The notes beneath the pieces are model-generated. The model saw only the letters and a list, made by a program, of their open reading frames with translations. It was not told the origin of the DNA and made no database searches. DNA of 64,000 nucleotides from Ciborinia camelliae (taxonomy: Eukaryota > Ascomycota > Leotiomycetes > Helotiales > Sclerotiniaceae). A program made the translations under genes and the position numbers. The stretch is taken from contig JANPYM010000004.1 of the NCBI GenBank assembly GCA_025890175.1, forward strand, positions 813,134 through 877,133. Direction: 5' to 3'. Position 1 is the first letter of the stretch. Each line of letters starts with the position of its first letter. Below, piece by piece: positions 11,387 through 25,198 of this stretch.

Positions 11387-14300
11387 CTAAGCTCCGGTAA
11401 AAGCCCGTCTAGGCGGACCCCCAATCTTCCCCACCGTAGGCAACTGTCGCCTGTCGGTTCCCATTCTTTCCCCCGGAAGCATATTCGTAGTCGACGAACC
11501 AGAACCCTCAGGTATATCCCGCAATTCATTACCATGGAAATCTTTCGTGTGAAAGCCTGCTTCTAGTTCCTCTAGATTAGTGCCTTCTTCATCATCCACC
11601 GCAATATTAGAGAACTTTCCTCTCCCGCGCGAGAAAATTCGGGCTCGATTCATCCTCCCGCTATTCCCCGAGGTGATTTTGTTGAGCTGCGAGCCGTGCG
11701 AATCGCGCGTCGATTGGCGAGCGAGACTTTCCCCATCGTGGTCTCGATGGTGGCTTTCGCGGCTGTGACGGGAAGTGGGGCCGGGGGAGGGGGATGTGAA
11801 GGTCACGTCGGGAATGCGAACTTTGGGGCGCTCGTCAAATACGTCGCCGAGGTCCATGCCCGAGGACATGCCTTGCATGCCGAGGGAGAAATCAACGCGT
11901 TTGTTCATCGCGGAGAGGGATTCTCCTCGGCGACGGGCGTTGGTTTGGGACCCCGTGCGATTGCGGAGGATCGAGGGCTGCCGGTTTACACCCGAGGCTG
12001 GCTCGGGTCTGGTTTGTGCTTCGTATTCACCCATGGGACCGTGATCACGTGCGAGAGATTCGGTGTCTGGGTTGGGTCTGAAATCGTAATTTCCCGAGTT
12101 GGGCCCGTAGGCAGGTGGATAGGCACCATTGAAGAAGACTGGATTTTCCTGGGTGAAACCTGCGAGGCGTTGGCGTGGGCCTTGGATTCCTAAATCTTCC
12201 ATTGCGCAGAGCATAGCGATGATGAATTTGTTTCGGCGTTGGAGACGCAATAATTCGTTTTGCCAGCTAGATTTGTAGAAGAAGACGACGTTGAAGGTAA
12301 TTGAGTAGTTTTCGTAGATGGTGGTTACTTCGGTGATGATCTTGCCTTGGTATTCGCGCTTTTCGCTTTGCACGAACTTCACGAGTTGTTCGCGAAGTAG
12401 TTCCAGTTGTTCGATGGAAGTACCGAATTTGACGGTGATGGGAACAGCTTCTGCGAGGCCTCCTGAGCGACGTTGATTCAAGATGAATAGTGTATTTAGG
12501 TAACTGTTCGGGGCTTGTACGACATGACCTTCCACCTTCTTGAACTCGGTAAAAAGGAGCGAAATTTCCTTCACAAAATAATCATCTCCTTGCAGTTTAG
12601 ATCCTGTATTTCCATAAATCGTGACTCGGTCACCAACATCGAAAGGATGCTTGACGAAAACAAAGATGATAGACTGCAGGAACTCTTGAGCAGTCGCAGT
12701 GAACAACCATGAGAGAGCCAAAACTGATGATCCAGCCGATGTTAACACACCAGAGGCAGAAGTAGAGATCAACGAGATGAATACCAAAACAGTAATGACT
12801 ACAACGATGAACACGAGAATATTATTAAGTTTGCTCACGACCGAATCGAGATCTTTAAGAGACGCAGTAATTGCTTTTCGTTCACGCCCAATCTCAACAC
12901 AAACTGTTTCGAGTTCCTCCATGGAGATATCCCCATTCAAGTCTTTATCGAACATGGTGAAAGCTGCCTCGGCTTCTTCCTCGTTGTCGAAAGCCAGGGT
13001 CAAATCTTCCGAAAGGATCGTTTCCGATTCGCCACTTACAAAAGTTCGGTAAAGTCGTCGAGCAAGTACTTGAGAACCGGTTGTGGTGTTCAGAAGCTGG
13101 AGAATTCTATATTGTACAATTAGCAAAGTTGATACTCATAGCCGAGAAATGCTTACACTTGGTGTGGATGAGTACTAGAAGTTACAGCCCTTCCCGTGAA
13201 ATCCCCAGCTACTTTACCAGCTACATCTCCAACTTTGGTGAAGACATTACGCGCGTTTTTCTGTGCCTTGTTGACATAAACCATTGGAGTACGTGCTCCT
13301 GATCCAAGAGGCGGCTGCGCACTACGATCCTCAAAATCCTCATCCCGTTCTTGGATCTTTTCTTTTGAATATTTGTACAACTTTACTAAACTCTGGATTT
13401 GAAATTTGTTGAGCTCGATTCTGTCCGCGTATGTTCGCAAATGGAAACTGATAGCAACGAGCTGAATGATAATTTTCTCAATGAAATTCAAAGTTGCTCC
13501 GATAAAGATAGACACAATGATCCTATTGCAGGTAAGCTCCCAGCCCCGAGTAGCTTTGTCTCCACCAAGATGGTGGTTCTTCATCGTTGGGAGAAAAGAA
13601 ACTTCAATAGCCAGCCACCAAAAGAACAAAGTTGCTGGAACCTCTAGTGATCTCCCCAAATCTCTCCATTTCTTGTTGTTATTTGTAAATAGACTAGAAA
13701 CCATACCCAAGGGATATGGGATGCATTTGGCGATAATCTATTTTTTTATAAAAAGGATCAGCCGGGCCCTACGATAGAAGAATCCTATATTTACTCACTC
13801 GTGCAAGCCATAATGTCAACCAGACAATTTCCAACCAAATTCCGAACCAGAAAAGCTTCACACCTCCAACTGTGGCATTCTCAAATAGAAAGAGTCCAAA
13901 TAAGACCGGAATGAGAAGTAGCAACATCAATGGAGTGATGTAGACAAACCATCGAACCAAGAAAATAGAGTCATGAATCTTTTTGAAGAACTTTGCAAGT
14001 GACGTTGCAGGATGTGCTGGTGGTCTATAAATTTTGGTCTTCTCGTGTATAGGGGTAGTATTGATGTCGAAATCGTCGACAGGTTCTCCACCAGCCGCCC
14101 TGTGTCTCGACCTCATTGATCTACCCATACTGTGGCCATCTCCCTTCTCTTCGTTCGATACCACTCGTTCTACTCGAAGCATTTCCAGATCATCATCAAG
14201 CCGCCGTGACTGTTCTCTCAGTAATGCTGCCGATGAAGGAGATTGACTTCTCTTGCTAAGGTGTTCCATGTCATCGGTAAAACTTGTGGCAACTCCCAAG

Positions 14301-14488
14301 TGATTGTTGTGTACATGTTGCTCATGATGGTCATGATGATGGTTTTCGCGTGGGTGTTCTCCTCGCAACGTCCCATCCTCGTCAGACGAACGACGTTCCT
14401 GGAATGGTTCACGGGGGTGGTTATGTTGTGGATCAGTTGAAAATGCTGGGAAAAAGAATTGGTCTTTCTCTTGTATTGGTGTCGACAT
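11387..14488 (-). CDS. Mechanosensitive ion channel of the MscS family with EF-hand
   Basis: Three exons: 14488..13799, 13737..13157 and 13106..11387; introns of 61 nt (GTGAGT...TAG) and 50 nt (GTAAGC...TAG). Product 996 residues. The N-terminal ~165 residues are polar and His-rich. Several membrane segments follow ([20 protein letters not shown], a second at [35 protein letters not shown], and [19 protein letters not shown]). A canonical EF-hand loop ([12 protein letters not shown]) precedes the last pair of helices ([18 protein letters not shown], then the pore-lining helix) and the MscS beta domain with HPFDVGDRV. The long C-terminal tail is disordered and charged. The layout matches fission yeast Msy1/Msy2, channels of the ER and cell cortex that release calcium on hypo-osmotic shock. 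The EF-hand suggests calcium feedback. Confidence 0.95.
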
Positions 14489-17400
14489 GATGGAATTGAT
14501 TGATTTCGAACCGATGTCCCAAATGGCGTAATATGGGTAGATCCTCTGTTTTGCAAAACTGGGCCCGAGATCAACCCCACGATATCATTGAAGATAAGGC
14601 TGTTCAATAGATCCGTAAGAATCTTGATCTTCCAAAGGGACTGTAACACCAGGATTGAAATATCCGTAGATTGAATGAGATCTAAAAATTATATGAGATT
14701 TTGGTCTTCGGTCGATCAATCAAGTTGAAGATCATAAGTTCTCGAAGAGGTGATAGGAGTAGATAATATATGGGTATTTTGGACGTAAAAGAGAACGGAT
14801 TAGGTATGACAAAGAGTAGAGTGGTAAGAGAAAATCAGTACTCCGTAAAGGAAAAAAAGCGAAGGCGATGAGCTGATGATAGAAGTGACAGTAGAGAGAG
14901 GATTTGTTGATGGTGGAGAGTGAAATATTGAAGTGGATGAGAAGGTGGTAGGTAAGGGTACCGAATAGTGAAAATGGAAATGGAAATAGAAGTGGAAGTG
15001 GGAGTAGAAGTGGATGATGGAAGATTTGAATGATAATAACAATAATAATGATACCTATTTAGATAATAATAAAATAATAAAATAATAGAGTGAGGATTGT
15101 ACGAACAATTGCCTTTTCTTTACCTAGTAGTACCTACCTACCTAGTAGGCTAATACCCAGTTGATCTTGGAAGTGTTTTGGTCAAGAGTTCAGTTCACTT
15201 GAAGTCTTGAACGGGATTGAAGTTCCGATTATTCTCTGTAGCTGGCGGGTTGAGTTTATACCCAGTTAGTTTGTAGCATTAGCTTCCTGTAGTTTCCCAT
15301 GCCTAGTTTTCCATAGGTAGCTTCCCAATAACCTTTGTCCCGTAACTTGTAGTGAGACTAAGTGGATGGCATAACTTATAAGGAAAATCAGGAAAGGTTG
15401 CAAGTAGATCACCTAATAATAATCATTGGAATCTAGATTTTATATTTTCAATAATATTTTCAATAATACTTTTAATAGTAGTCATCTATCTATCTAGTCT
15501 TGGGCAGTCAGTGCTCTATTATCTAGTCTTCCGGACTAGTTAAATCATGTTTCAAATAAAAAAGGGACAAAGGTTAAAAAGGGGGAAAAAACGTCAAAAA
15601 CCCATACTACCCAGGAGTCAGGACCCAGGACCCAGGACCCTTAAGTACGGATCTCTTATCGAGTTATCTTCTGCTATCTACTAATATAGTAACTTATAAG
15701 GTACCTAACATACTACCTATCTAACCTACCTACCTAACCTACCTACAATTCACCTAACTCACCTAACTCACCTTACCTACCGTCCCTCCCTTCCCTAAAT
15801 CTTTCTTTGGGCCCCTGAATTAATTCAAGAGTCAACAGCCTACCCGCACTGTATTTAAGACCTACTAGTCAGGTTAGTGGTCACATAGGTACGCCTTCAA
15901 CCCTACCATGGTCCATGATCCACCACGGCACCGTCATACCTTGACCATCTGTTGATCGGATCCATTTTAATTCCTGATTTTCTGATTATTCCTGAAGATC
16001 CGTCCCTTTTTGATGCAGATATCTGCATCCCGGTACGACCCACCCTAGTGCTGAGCGGGGACGGGAGCGTCAGAATTTGGAAGTGTTTTCTCAAGAGTCG
16101 TGACTTGTGAGTCGTGACTAGCTTGTGACGGAATGATGCGTGGGGGTCGTTTCTCTCATCTTCTTATATAAATCTTTCCTTTCCCTCTTACCCTCTTCTA
16201 TAATTCCATCACTTCTCATCGTCATTGTCTCAAGATTTAATCATATCGCTGCATCGCCCAACAATTGAACGTATGTACAATTGTACTGTACTCGAAGTTG
16301 GGGGATTCGCAAGAATAGCATTTAATTCCTATTATTACTCTATTGATTGTCGATCAGTGCGCTGGCTTGTTTACTCAAAATGGAAACAGCAGAAATGGGC
16401 GGGTCATGTCACTTATATGGACCTCCAAATCGATAAATCCAGACCAAATTGGACTTCACTCAGTTCAGAGGTCGATGGTATCAATCATTACAGATTCACA
16501 GGTGTCAGGTACCGGACTACCGGTCGGTGTGTGAAGTAATGTGATATGATTGATGTTTCTATTCACAGTACCTACTGAAGCAATCAAACATACATGATAT
16601 TCCCGATATTCTTTGCCTACCAATACTGAGTTGCACAGCGTCCGTTCCGAGTGACGGCGGTGACATTGCCACAGTATCTTCGATAGTACTCCCTGCATTT
16701 GTTCTTATCCCCATAGCACACACAGATTTTTCTTTTCTTGGATATGATATCGTGCTTCGTCCTTCTACCTCGCTCATCTCATCTAGTTGATCAAAAGCTT
16801 TGTCTGGTCAAGTCGCATAATGATGCGCAAATGTTTGTGTTGATTATGGGAGTCCAAATTCTTGGATCTCATCTCCCAAGTTCCTATTCATCGTCTTCCT
16901 TCCTCTCCCGACTCCCAAAAAAAAAGGAAAGCAAATTTTGACCCTGCATATATCAAGCCGATCAATCCTACCCTGCACGGTCCATATGTGACATTATTTG
17001 TGACATTATTGTGTATCTCGACTCGTCATATATCCTCATTTATCCTCATTTGTTGCATGTCTGGGTCTCGGATGGTTGCTTTTCATTTCTCCAATAGTTC
17101 AAGGGCCCACCCACTCACCATTTTCATGGTTGAAAAGATTCCGAGGCTGGCTTGAATAGCCTGTCCCCTGTTACTTATTATTAGAACTGTACCTAGGTAG
17201 GGTAGGTATTGAATTTGTATTGAATTTCATTATTGGTTAGTCACATGGAGATAAGATCTTATCTCCGATATACACTTCTTATCTGTAATAAGAAACTTCC
17301 TTATCGAGTGAATGTCGATCAAATGTCAATTGAAGGGCGTGAATCAAGTGTCAATTGAAGGGCGTGGCTCAAAGGAACCCCATGCTCAATCAAAAAATGG

Positions 17401-17593
17401 GTATACCCAGGCATTTATTAAGATCTCTCTTGACCTCACGATCAACAAGTAGTTGTTCAATAAGCAAGTTCAAAAGCCCGCCTTGGAAAATAACAGTTGC
17501 TAAGATCTATCCAAAGATAACACACAATCCTTCCTAAATCCCTTTCTTTACCCCGCGATCTCTAGCATTCGATCAAATTTCGCATTCTCCAGC
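14489..17593. other. 3.1 kb AT-rich region between divergent genes
   Basis: Shared upstream region of the MscS channel and threonine aldolase genes. It holds GA/CT-rich simple sequence (14930-15030), runs of AATAATAA (15035-15085), TACCTA/CCTAGGTA words near 15125-15150 and 15700-15780, a CAGGACC tandem near 15615-15640, and a direct repeat of GTCAATTGAAGGGCGTG (near 17324 and 17349). A 104-codon open frame at 16225..16539 has no protein-like composition, and I do not call it. Confidence 0.5.
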
Positions 17594-18864
17594 ATGGCAG
17601 CTAAAGGGAAGAACTTGATGACTGATGATCTGAAAGGTCTGGATGGAACGACTGATGTATTCCCAACTCCAGAACCTCATCATGAAGTCAACGCTTGGTC
17701 TGGCCCAGGACAAACAGCTTTTGATTTCCGCAGTACGAGTCTCATTCAATGCTCACAAATTCTTTACTGACATCTTTGCCAGGTGATACAATGACCAGGC
17801 CAACAAAATCCATGCTGACAGCCATCCAAAATACCACCCTTTTTGACGATGTCCTCGCCGAAGATCCCACAACTAATTCACTCGAATCCTACCTCGCACA
17901 AATTACCGAGCATGAGTCCGCACTTTTTGTCCTCTCCGGTACCATGGGTAATCAAATTGCACTTCGTTCTCACCTTACTCAACCTCCCTACTCCGTTCTC
18001 TGCGACCACCGAGCCCATATTCTTGAATGGGAAGCTGGCGGTACTGCGTCTTTATGCGGGGCTCTCATGAAGGGCGTTGTCCCTAGCAATGGTGTATACC
18101 TAACTCTGAAGGACGTGGAGAAATATGTTACGATTAGCGATGACATCCACTCATGTCCAACGAGAGTTATAAGTTTGGAAAATACACTAGGAGGGACGAT
18201 TATGCCGCTTGAGGAGGTCAAGGCCATTGCAGGGTTTGCCAGGAAACATGGTATAAAACTACACATGGACGGAGCAAGGATCTGGGAAGCCGTAGTTGCA
18301 GGAGCGGGATCGTTGCCAGATTTCACGAGGGAATGTGATAGTGTGAGTTTATGCTTTAGTAAGGGATTAGGAGCGCCCGTGGGTAGCATGCTAGTGGGTA
18401 AGAAGGATTTCATCAAACATGCTCGATGGGTACGGAAGAGTATCGGAGGTGGCCTTCGCCAGTCTGGTGTCGTGACAGCGGCTGCAAGAGTGGCCGTTGA
18501 TGAAACATTCGGAAAAGGTCCAAATGGAGAAGGCGGCCTTTTGCGCGAAAGCCACAAGACGGCCAAGAAAATTGCGACATTATGGGAAGGACTGGGTGGA
18601 AAATTGCAGCAACCAACGGAAACTAACATGGTGTGGTTGGATCTTGAAGATGCGGGGATTTCATCTGGAGAGTTCAGGGAGTTGGGAGAGGAGAAAGGCT
18701 TGAAGCTTTGGGCTGGAAGGTTGGTGGTTCATTATCAGATTAGCGAAGAGGCGGTGGCGAAGTTGGTGGAGATTATGAAGGTTGTTTTGGAGAAGAAAGG
18801 GAAGGGAACTATTGAAGTTGCGGATAAGAAGAGAAAGATTGGAGAAAAGGATTATGGGACTTGA
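17594..18864 (+). CDS. GLY1: L-threonine aldolase (low-specificity, PLP-dependent)
   Basis: Two exons, 17594..17732 and 17783..18864; the 50-nt intron has GTACGA, a TTACTGAC branch site and CAG, phase 1. Product 406 residues. The FDFRSDTMTRPT start of the fold, the DD(V)LAEDPTTNSLE segment, HMDGARIWEA with the PLP-contacting Asp (about D209) and the Schiff-base lysine in CFSKGLGAPVGS (about K240) all match fungal Gly1-type enzymes. They cleave L-threonine or allo-threonine to glycine and acetaldehyde. No targeting peptide is visible, so it is probably cytosolic. The C-terminus ends in a basic KKRKIG stretch after the fold, a short extension. The start ATG is supported by the downstream splice junction, which restores the family's DFRSDT motif. 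Confidence 0.94.
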
Positions 18865-20260
18865 ATTAGACGGCTGGACGAGGCATATTGAGAAGTCTTT
18901 GGAGGTAATAGGCAGGTACTATCCTCATACATTGATATGATTCTCTCGGTATGGCTGTTAGTTGAAATTTGTATATGAGAAAGCAGCCGGGCTTAGCCAA
19001 GGGAGATGAGATCTAGATTTGAAGATAAATAGGGTACAATAAGATCAGATGAGATTTCATGAACAAAGGACCTAATGAATCATCAACCCAAATTAAACTC
19101 ATCCTCTTCTCTCTTCTTCTCTTTTCTTTTCTCTTCCCTATATTATTCATACATAAAATATTTTTCTTTATAATCTACAAAATAATCCAGTGTCTACTAA
19201 GTATTGATCATATCTCAACCTCCTCACTTTTTTATCATCCAATGATTTCACTTTGTCTGTGAATTCTTCTAGTGATTGTTTTGTTGTGATGAGATCTATC
19301 TAACAGGACCTAGGTAATGGTTTATTCAGATGAAATCCCGGATTCTGAAAATAATAGATCTAATATCTAATATCTATGGTCGTGAATAAATTCTCGACAT
19401 CGTATGTGCTATACTATATGCATAGATGCAGCGCTATCCTATCACCATGGGAAATGAGAGCCTGCCTTATCATAATTGTATTGTTGTAGTTACTATCGAG
19501 CTAAGCTAGTGTATGTAGAACTATTTTATAACAACAAATATGACGCTAATATCGGTATATCCAGCATCGATTTCTACATACAGAGGCTACTCTTCCCGGG
19601 ACTTAGAAGTCTTATCCACTTTGTCTTCTCATCTACATCCATAACAAACGGATAAGTCTTGACTAAGATACTCACTGCGAAAGTAAGTCCGGTTGTGCTG
19701 TGGTAACAGCAATAGCGTTTCGTTTGATGTGCTTCACTGATAGTAGCTGGTGGCTGATAATCTCTATTCAAAGAGGTATCCGGGAATATTTCTATTTACA
19801 CATGAGTTTATTGCGTCCTTTAGGTATACTAGCCAGGGGCCAAAAAAAAAAGAATATTTGTGTGAGGCGTGATCTTAATACTACCTACCTACTGATGCCT
19901 CGAAAGGATGTGATGTTGTTCGAAACACGGCTAATATATTTCCCGCTCCGATAATTGCTAACTGTATTTGGGAGTAGCGTTATTTACTGCCAAAAGCCTC
20001 GGCCCATATGAATCCCAGAAACCGACAGTTTATATTGCTTTTCTTATGAGGGAGAGTTCCGAGGAATATTTTATGCGGATAATTTGGAAGTAATATTAGG
20101 TTATTCGGCGCATCTTTGTGAGTAAAGTAAAGATAACTGAAACAAGACAGTTGTCAGTACAGGTACGACAACGGACTATTACCGACACTTGAGCTAGCAG
20201 CTCTAGCTACCGGAGTCCATACCGCCATCATCCACAAGTTCTTGAAACGATCGATCAAGA
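18865..20260. other. Intergenic region between threonine aldolase and PEX6 genes
   Basis: 1.4 kb without a supported gene; pyrimidine-rich at 19095-19140. It carries one copy of the dispersed 27-nt repeat (19504..19530). The last ~150 bp upstream of 20261 is the probable PEX6 promoter and leader. Confidence 0.5.
19504..19530. repeat. Dispersed 27-nt repeat, copy 1
   Basis: Identical to 38910..38936 (AGCTAGTGTATGTAGAACTA and seven more bases). Flanks on both sides are partly similar (ATCGAGCTA before, CAACA after), so the copies are likely fragments of a longer old repeat. Confidence 0.6.
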
Positions 20261-23200
20261 ATGTCAATAACCGCTTCGAACAACACAATGGCGTCCACTG
20301 CACAAAGCAAGAAGCGGAAAAGAAGACGCCAAGAAAAGGCAGCTATTTCTGCGAGATTGATTCTGGACGAGCATGTGAAAGGGGATGTGGGAATAATATC
20401 TAAGGATCTGGCAAAAGATCTGCTTCTAACACAGAGCGGTGTACCTGCGGAAACGGTGCATCACATTGCGATATCTCCATGGAGCCCTTCTAAAGTAGTC
20501 GAAGACTCGACATGGACTATAGTTCCAGTCAGGTCCTCGAACACTCTGGCACATTCCACTGTGCAATTCTCACCCGACTCCCCTACTCTACAAGCATTCG
20601 CCGAGGCCCTGCAGAGAGTTGCGCCATCAAAGCTATCGAGCAATAGTCGAAGCGGAATTGAAATTCGCGTTCTAGATATCGTGCCATTACCATTAGAGAC
20701 AGTATTTGTTACAATCGAAGGAGAGTCTGCGAAGAGATTAGAAAATGGTGAAGGGACATTTCACGGTGAACATCCACAGATGAACGGACACTCGAAGCCT
20801 ATAAATGGGACAAAGCCGGAGGATAAAATGACGAAGGCGATTCGGGAGGCTTTAAGATCTTTGAGAGTTGTGCATACCGGAGATTATGTTCAATTGCCTT
20901 TACAACCCCATCCAATCACCCACGTCCCCCCCCCTCCAGCGAAAGTTACTCTTAGCGAGCCTGTGGGACAAGGATTACTGTCACCGAAAACCAGAATAAT
21001 TGTTACACAGACTGGACACCATGCGAAGAGCCCACGAAAACAGACACCAATCCCCCTAAATCGAGGGTTGAATCAAGTGACGGAAGAGGATGAAGATACA
21101 AGTAATGACCAATTCTATTCCGCTGCCGAGGACAGATATAAAACCGATACTGCTTTTGAGGAGGAATCTGATTATGTTACAGAAACAGACACTGAACTAG
21201 AAAGTAATGCCGATAATGATAGTCTATCGGATGATTCTATGGAGGACATGATTTCGCTACAAGCACCCATGTTACCAGCTCATAACGCCAGTGGGATATC
21301 GACAATACAGCCGGGATCTCCCCAAACAGTTGTGCCCGGTGGGCGAAGGACAAATGGCATCGCTACTCCAGGTTCCGTATTCTCCTCCTTCACGGCGACT
21401 ACTCGGACCGGTGGGCAAAGTGGAAGGTTATTCAAAACGCAAGGACTAGCTAGACCACTTTCAGATGAGATGCTGCATCCTAAGCCTAATAGCGACGATG
21501 ATGAGGAGGCGAGAATATTCGTTGATATCAATTCTCTAACCAAGATTGGGTGCTTTTCAGGAGATTGGGTCCGGTTAGAGGCAGCCGCAGAACCTCCTGC
21601 CAATGGTGTCGGTCTTTGGGGATTGGGAAGTTTTGGAGAAGTAGAGGAGGAGAAATCCTGGCGGCCTGTGAAGGTGTTTGGTCTACCGGAAAGTTATTCA
21701 CACCGTCCCGTGACCAAAATACCACGTAGCAAACAAGAGGGTCGGAGACAGTCTTTTTTTGAATCACAAGTCCAGAAACCAGCAAGCCCATCGGCCTACA
21801 TGTCACCCATACTCCTGGCAAATTTGGAGAATACATCATACTGTCGCATCGCGCCTCTTAAACGGGCGCCGCAAATAGTTAAGGCGCCATTGGCTAAGAT
21901 TACTAACTTTTCTTACCCCCCCGCAGCAAAAGAGTTAACTCTCATGAAGATATCAACCCCCGCTTCGAACGAGCGCACATTACAAAATGCCTTATTTGCA
22001 AGACTGAAAAAGCATTTCGCTGGGAAGACGAGAATCGTAAGAAAGGGCGATCTCATTGCTGTCCCAATCGATGAAGACCTTGGTCGAACTTTACATCATT
22101 CATCTACAACTGAAGAGCTTGACATCGATGATATGTTGTCAAGAACTGCACTGAATAATAACGAACCGAGTAAATCGGCCAAGACTACTGGTGTTGCTTG
22201 GTTCAGAATAAGCTACGTCGGTTTGACGAAGGACAGCCAGGAGGGCAGCGAAGATGATGATACCTGGGGAGGTGTTTCCTCGATTGACGCCTCAAATACA
22301 CGCATGATGCAGTCTGGTAGTGAAAACAGTCGATTACCTGCAACTATGGACAATTCCTGGGAATATTACCTAGGGCTTAAGTCGGTATCCAAGGACGATC
22401 TTGAATCCACGGCAATACCGGAAGTCAAAAGACCACATGTCACGACTTTGCAACGTCGTCTGAGAGAATTAATTGCCACGGCTACAAGCCCTAGAGCTAT
22501 ACATTTGAAATTACCACCACTTGCAATTCTTCTTGTATCTACGCAACGTAGTATTGGAAAGGCAACATTGGCAGCTAGAGCTTGTGCGGATATTGGCTTA
22601 CATACGTTTATGCTTGATGCTTTCGATATTGTCAGCGAGGGCGGAGCTGGAAGCGATGTTAAGACTGCAGGCTTTCTGGAGGCACGCGCTGAACGAGCTA
22701 TGAATTGTGGCCCTGAGTTCTGTGCACTTCTCATACGCCATATTGATTCCCTCACAGCTGATAGAATGGTCACTACATTGAAAGACATCCAAAGTGGAAC
22801 GAGAGTCATTATTGCAACTACAACTGAGGTTGACAAGATTCCAGATGGCATTCGTGGTTTATTCACTCACGAACTCGAAATGACTGCCCCTGATGAGTGG
22901 GAGCGGGAGGGGATACTCCGTGGAATCATAGATGACCAAACGGTCGCTCTTGCGCCGGATGTGGATCTCAGTTCAGTTGCAGTAAAGACTGCTGCTCTTG
23001 TGGCTGGGGATTTAGTTGATGTTGTAGATCGTGCTCTTGTGGCACGGAACTCTCGGATAGAATCACTCGCCGCTGCATCGACGAGTCCCGAGAAAGTTGT
23101 TACAGTCCGCGATATACTTGTTTCCGGCGGTCCGGCAAGTCGCTGTCTTACCAAAATAGACTTTGATTTTGCAGTAGACGCCGCACGCAAGAATTTTGCT

Positions 23201-24475
23201 GATGCTATCGGCGCACCTAAGATTCCAAATGTTGGTTGGGATGATGTAGGTGGTCTGTCGAATGTCAAAGATGCGGTGATGGAGACAATTCAATTGCCCC
23301 TTGAGCGACCAGAATTGTTCGCAAAAGGCATGAAGAAACGATCTGGAATTCTGTTCTACGGCCCTCCTGGTACCGGAAAAACTTTACTTGCAAAGGCTAT
23401 TGCTACAGAATTCAGTCTCAATTTCTTCAGTGTCAAGGGTCCGGAGTTACTGAACATGTACATTGGTGAATCCGAGGCCAACGTTCGACGGGTCTTTCAA
23501 CGTGCGCGCGATGCGCGACCTTGTGTTGTCTTCTTCGATGAGCTTGATTCCGTGGCGCCTAAGAGAGGTAACCAAGGAGACAGTGGTGGAGTGATGGACC
23601 GCATTGTGTCACAGTTATTGGCAGAATTGGATGGCATGTCTGATGGAGATGATAGTGGTGGTGGTGTTTTTGTTATTGGTGCAACAAATCGACCGGATCT
23701 TTTGGATGCAGCATTATTGAGACCAGGAAGATTTGACAAGATGTTGTACTTGGGAGTAAGTGATACGCACGAGAAGCAAGAGACGATTTTAGAGGCTTTA
23801 ACAAGGAAGTAAGTTATCTAACACCTACTCACATCGAATTACGCTGACTCTAGTAGATTTACACTCTCGCCTACACTGTCTCTTTCACGTGTCGCTTCTA
23901 CGCTTCCGTTTACATACACAGGAGCCGATTTCTATGCACTTTGTTCCGATGCTATGCTCAAAGCTGTAACTCGCCAAGCATCCCTTGTGGATTCACATCT
24001 CGCCAAACTTAACTTCCAACGCGGAAGCGAGGGCAAAGGAAAAGTCTCAACAGCATATTGGTTTGATCACTATGCGAAGGAAGATGATCTGCGTGTAGTA
24101 GTACAAGAAGAGGATTTTGAAGCTGCAGGAAGGGAGCTAGTTCCTAGTGTTAGTGCAGGAGAACTGGAGCATTATGCAAGGGTCAGAGGTCAATTCGAGG
24201 GCGGGAACGATAAGGATAAAGGCTCGCAAAGACCTAGTTCATCGGGGAGTTCGAGAAGCTCGAGGAAGGGGAAGGGAAGAGGAAGGATAGATGTTAAGGG
24301 CAAAGGAAAGGCAAGAGATATGGATGGATGGGATGAGAACGCTGAGGATAGTTATTATAATGGCAATGAAGGAGAACAACTTAATGGTACAATTAGAGTG
24401 AAGGGGAAAGGAAAGGGGTCTGTGCAAGGATTGTTTCAGGATGGGAATATGGAGGATGAAGAGAGTTTATATTAA
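20261..24475 (+). CDS. PEX6: Peroxisomal biogenesis factor 6 (AAA+ ATPase)
   Basis: Two exons, 20261..23808 and 23857..24475, across a 48-nt intron (GTAAGT...TAG) near the 3' end; product 1388 residues, in the usual range for filamentous fungal Pex6. The first ~700 residues form the divergent N-domains with acidic loops. The D1 ATPase is degenerate: its P-loop region reads STQRSIGKATLA (about 760). The D2 ATPase is intact: GPPGTGKT (K about 1040), FFDELDS Walker B (D1093, E1094), then the sensor/arginine-finger region GATNRPDLLDAALLRPGRFDK. Pex6 pairs with Pex1 to pull the ubiquitinated import receptor Pex5 out of the peroxisome membrane. The C-terminal ~100 residues are Gly/Lys-rich low complexity. 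ATG 20261 is chosen; a second Met at codon 10 is possible. Confidence 0.95.
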
Positions 24476-25198
24476 TCTATAAGGACCTTGGGATGTATAG
24501 AAAACGATAATACATAGTTGATATAACAAAGTCATAATTTTACCCCTAGGGATCTATCTAAACTCAGATCTCGACTTTATGGGATATAGATTGGTCTATA
24601 CTACTTGCTATGAAACATAAAAACATTCTCATAGTGATTTCCTGAATTGTGATTCCTATTGATATCACTCCTCCCCAATATCACGAGATGAGAATTCGAT
24701 ACTTGAATGCACTGCGCTGACCTCGGGACCCCCTACTAGTTTATGTCAGCACAAATAACACATGTAAAAAGATCCACGGTCCACGCACGCACGCACTTAC
24801 TCAGTCACATTTAGCCAATCAAATGATTTATTGATAACCATCCACCTGTAAGCATGTGGTGTAGAAACATGAATTTCATTATTTGGTACTGTATCGCATT
24901 TCCTACTTCTGTTTTTCCTCATTTCTCTTTTTTGTTTGGGCGGCTATTATCTGGTTTAATTATTGTGTGCTCCCCCGTTCTTTCACTGGCGCGCAAAGAA
25001 TAGGTCGTATTTCTTAGGTTTGATTGGGAGGTTTGATTGCTTTAGTTGGATTTGTAGATTTCGAGAGACGGGACACAGGGGCAGGGGGAGATAAAAGGTC
25101 ATCGAGTTCCATGGTTTCGAACAGCTCTACTTGAGCCAAATACTTGAATGTGTTCAAGGTCTAACTCGAAGCAATTCGAGTACGTACGATATTCCGCC
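24476..25198. other. Intergenic region upstream of the lipase gene
   Basis: About 720 bp. It has a CCAATCA box near 24814, a CACG tandem (24782-24796) and a purine-rich leader before the lipase start. No gene is supported. Confidence 0.5.

Noticed and set aside
11696..12193. 165-codon plus-strand open frame
   Set aside because: Antisense to the tail and beta domain of the MscS channel.
15610..15780. CCTA-rich runs resembling telomeric or array repeats
   Set aside because: Irregular units mixed with other sequence; not a telomere repeat, and no evenly spaced repeat-spacer structure as in CRISPR.
16225..16539. 104-codon plus-strand frame
   Set aside because: Composition is not protein-like and an overlapping frame is equally open; no splice signals support it.
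17988..18629. 213-codon minus-strand open frame
   Set aside because: Antisense to the catalytic core of threonine aldolase.
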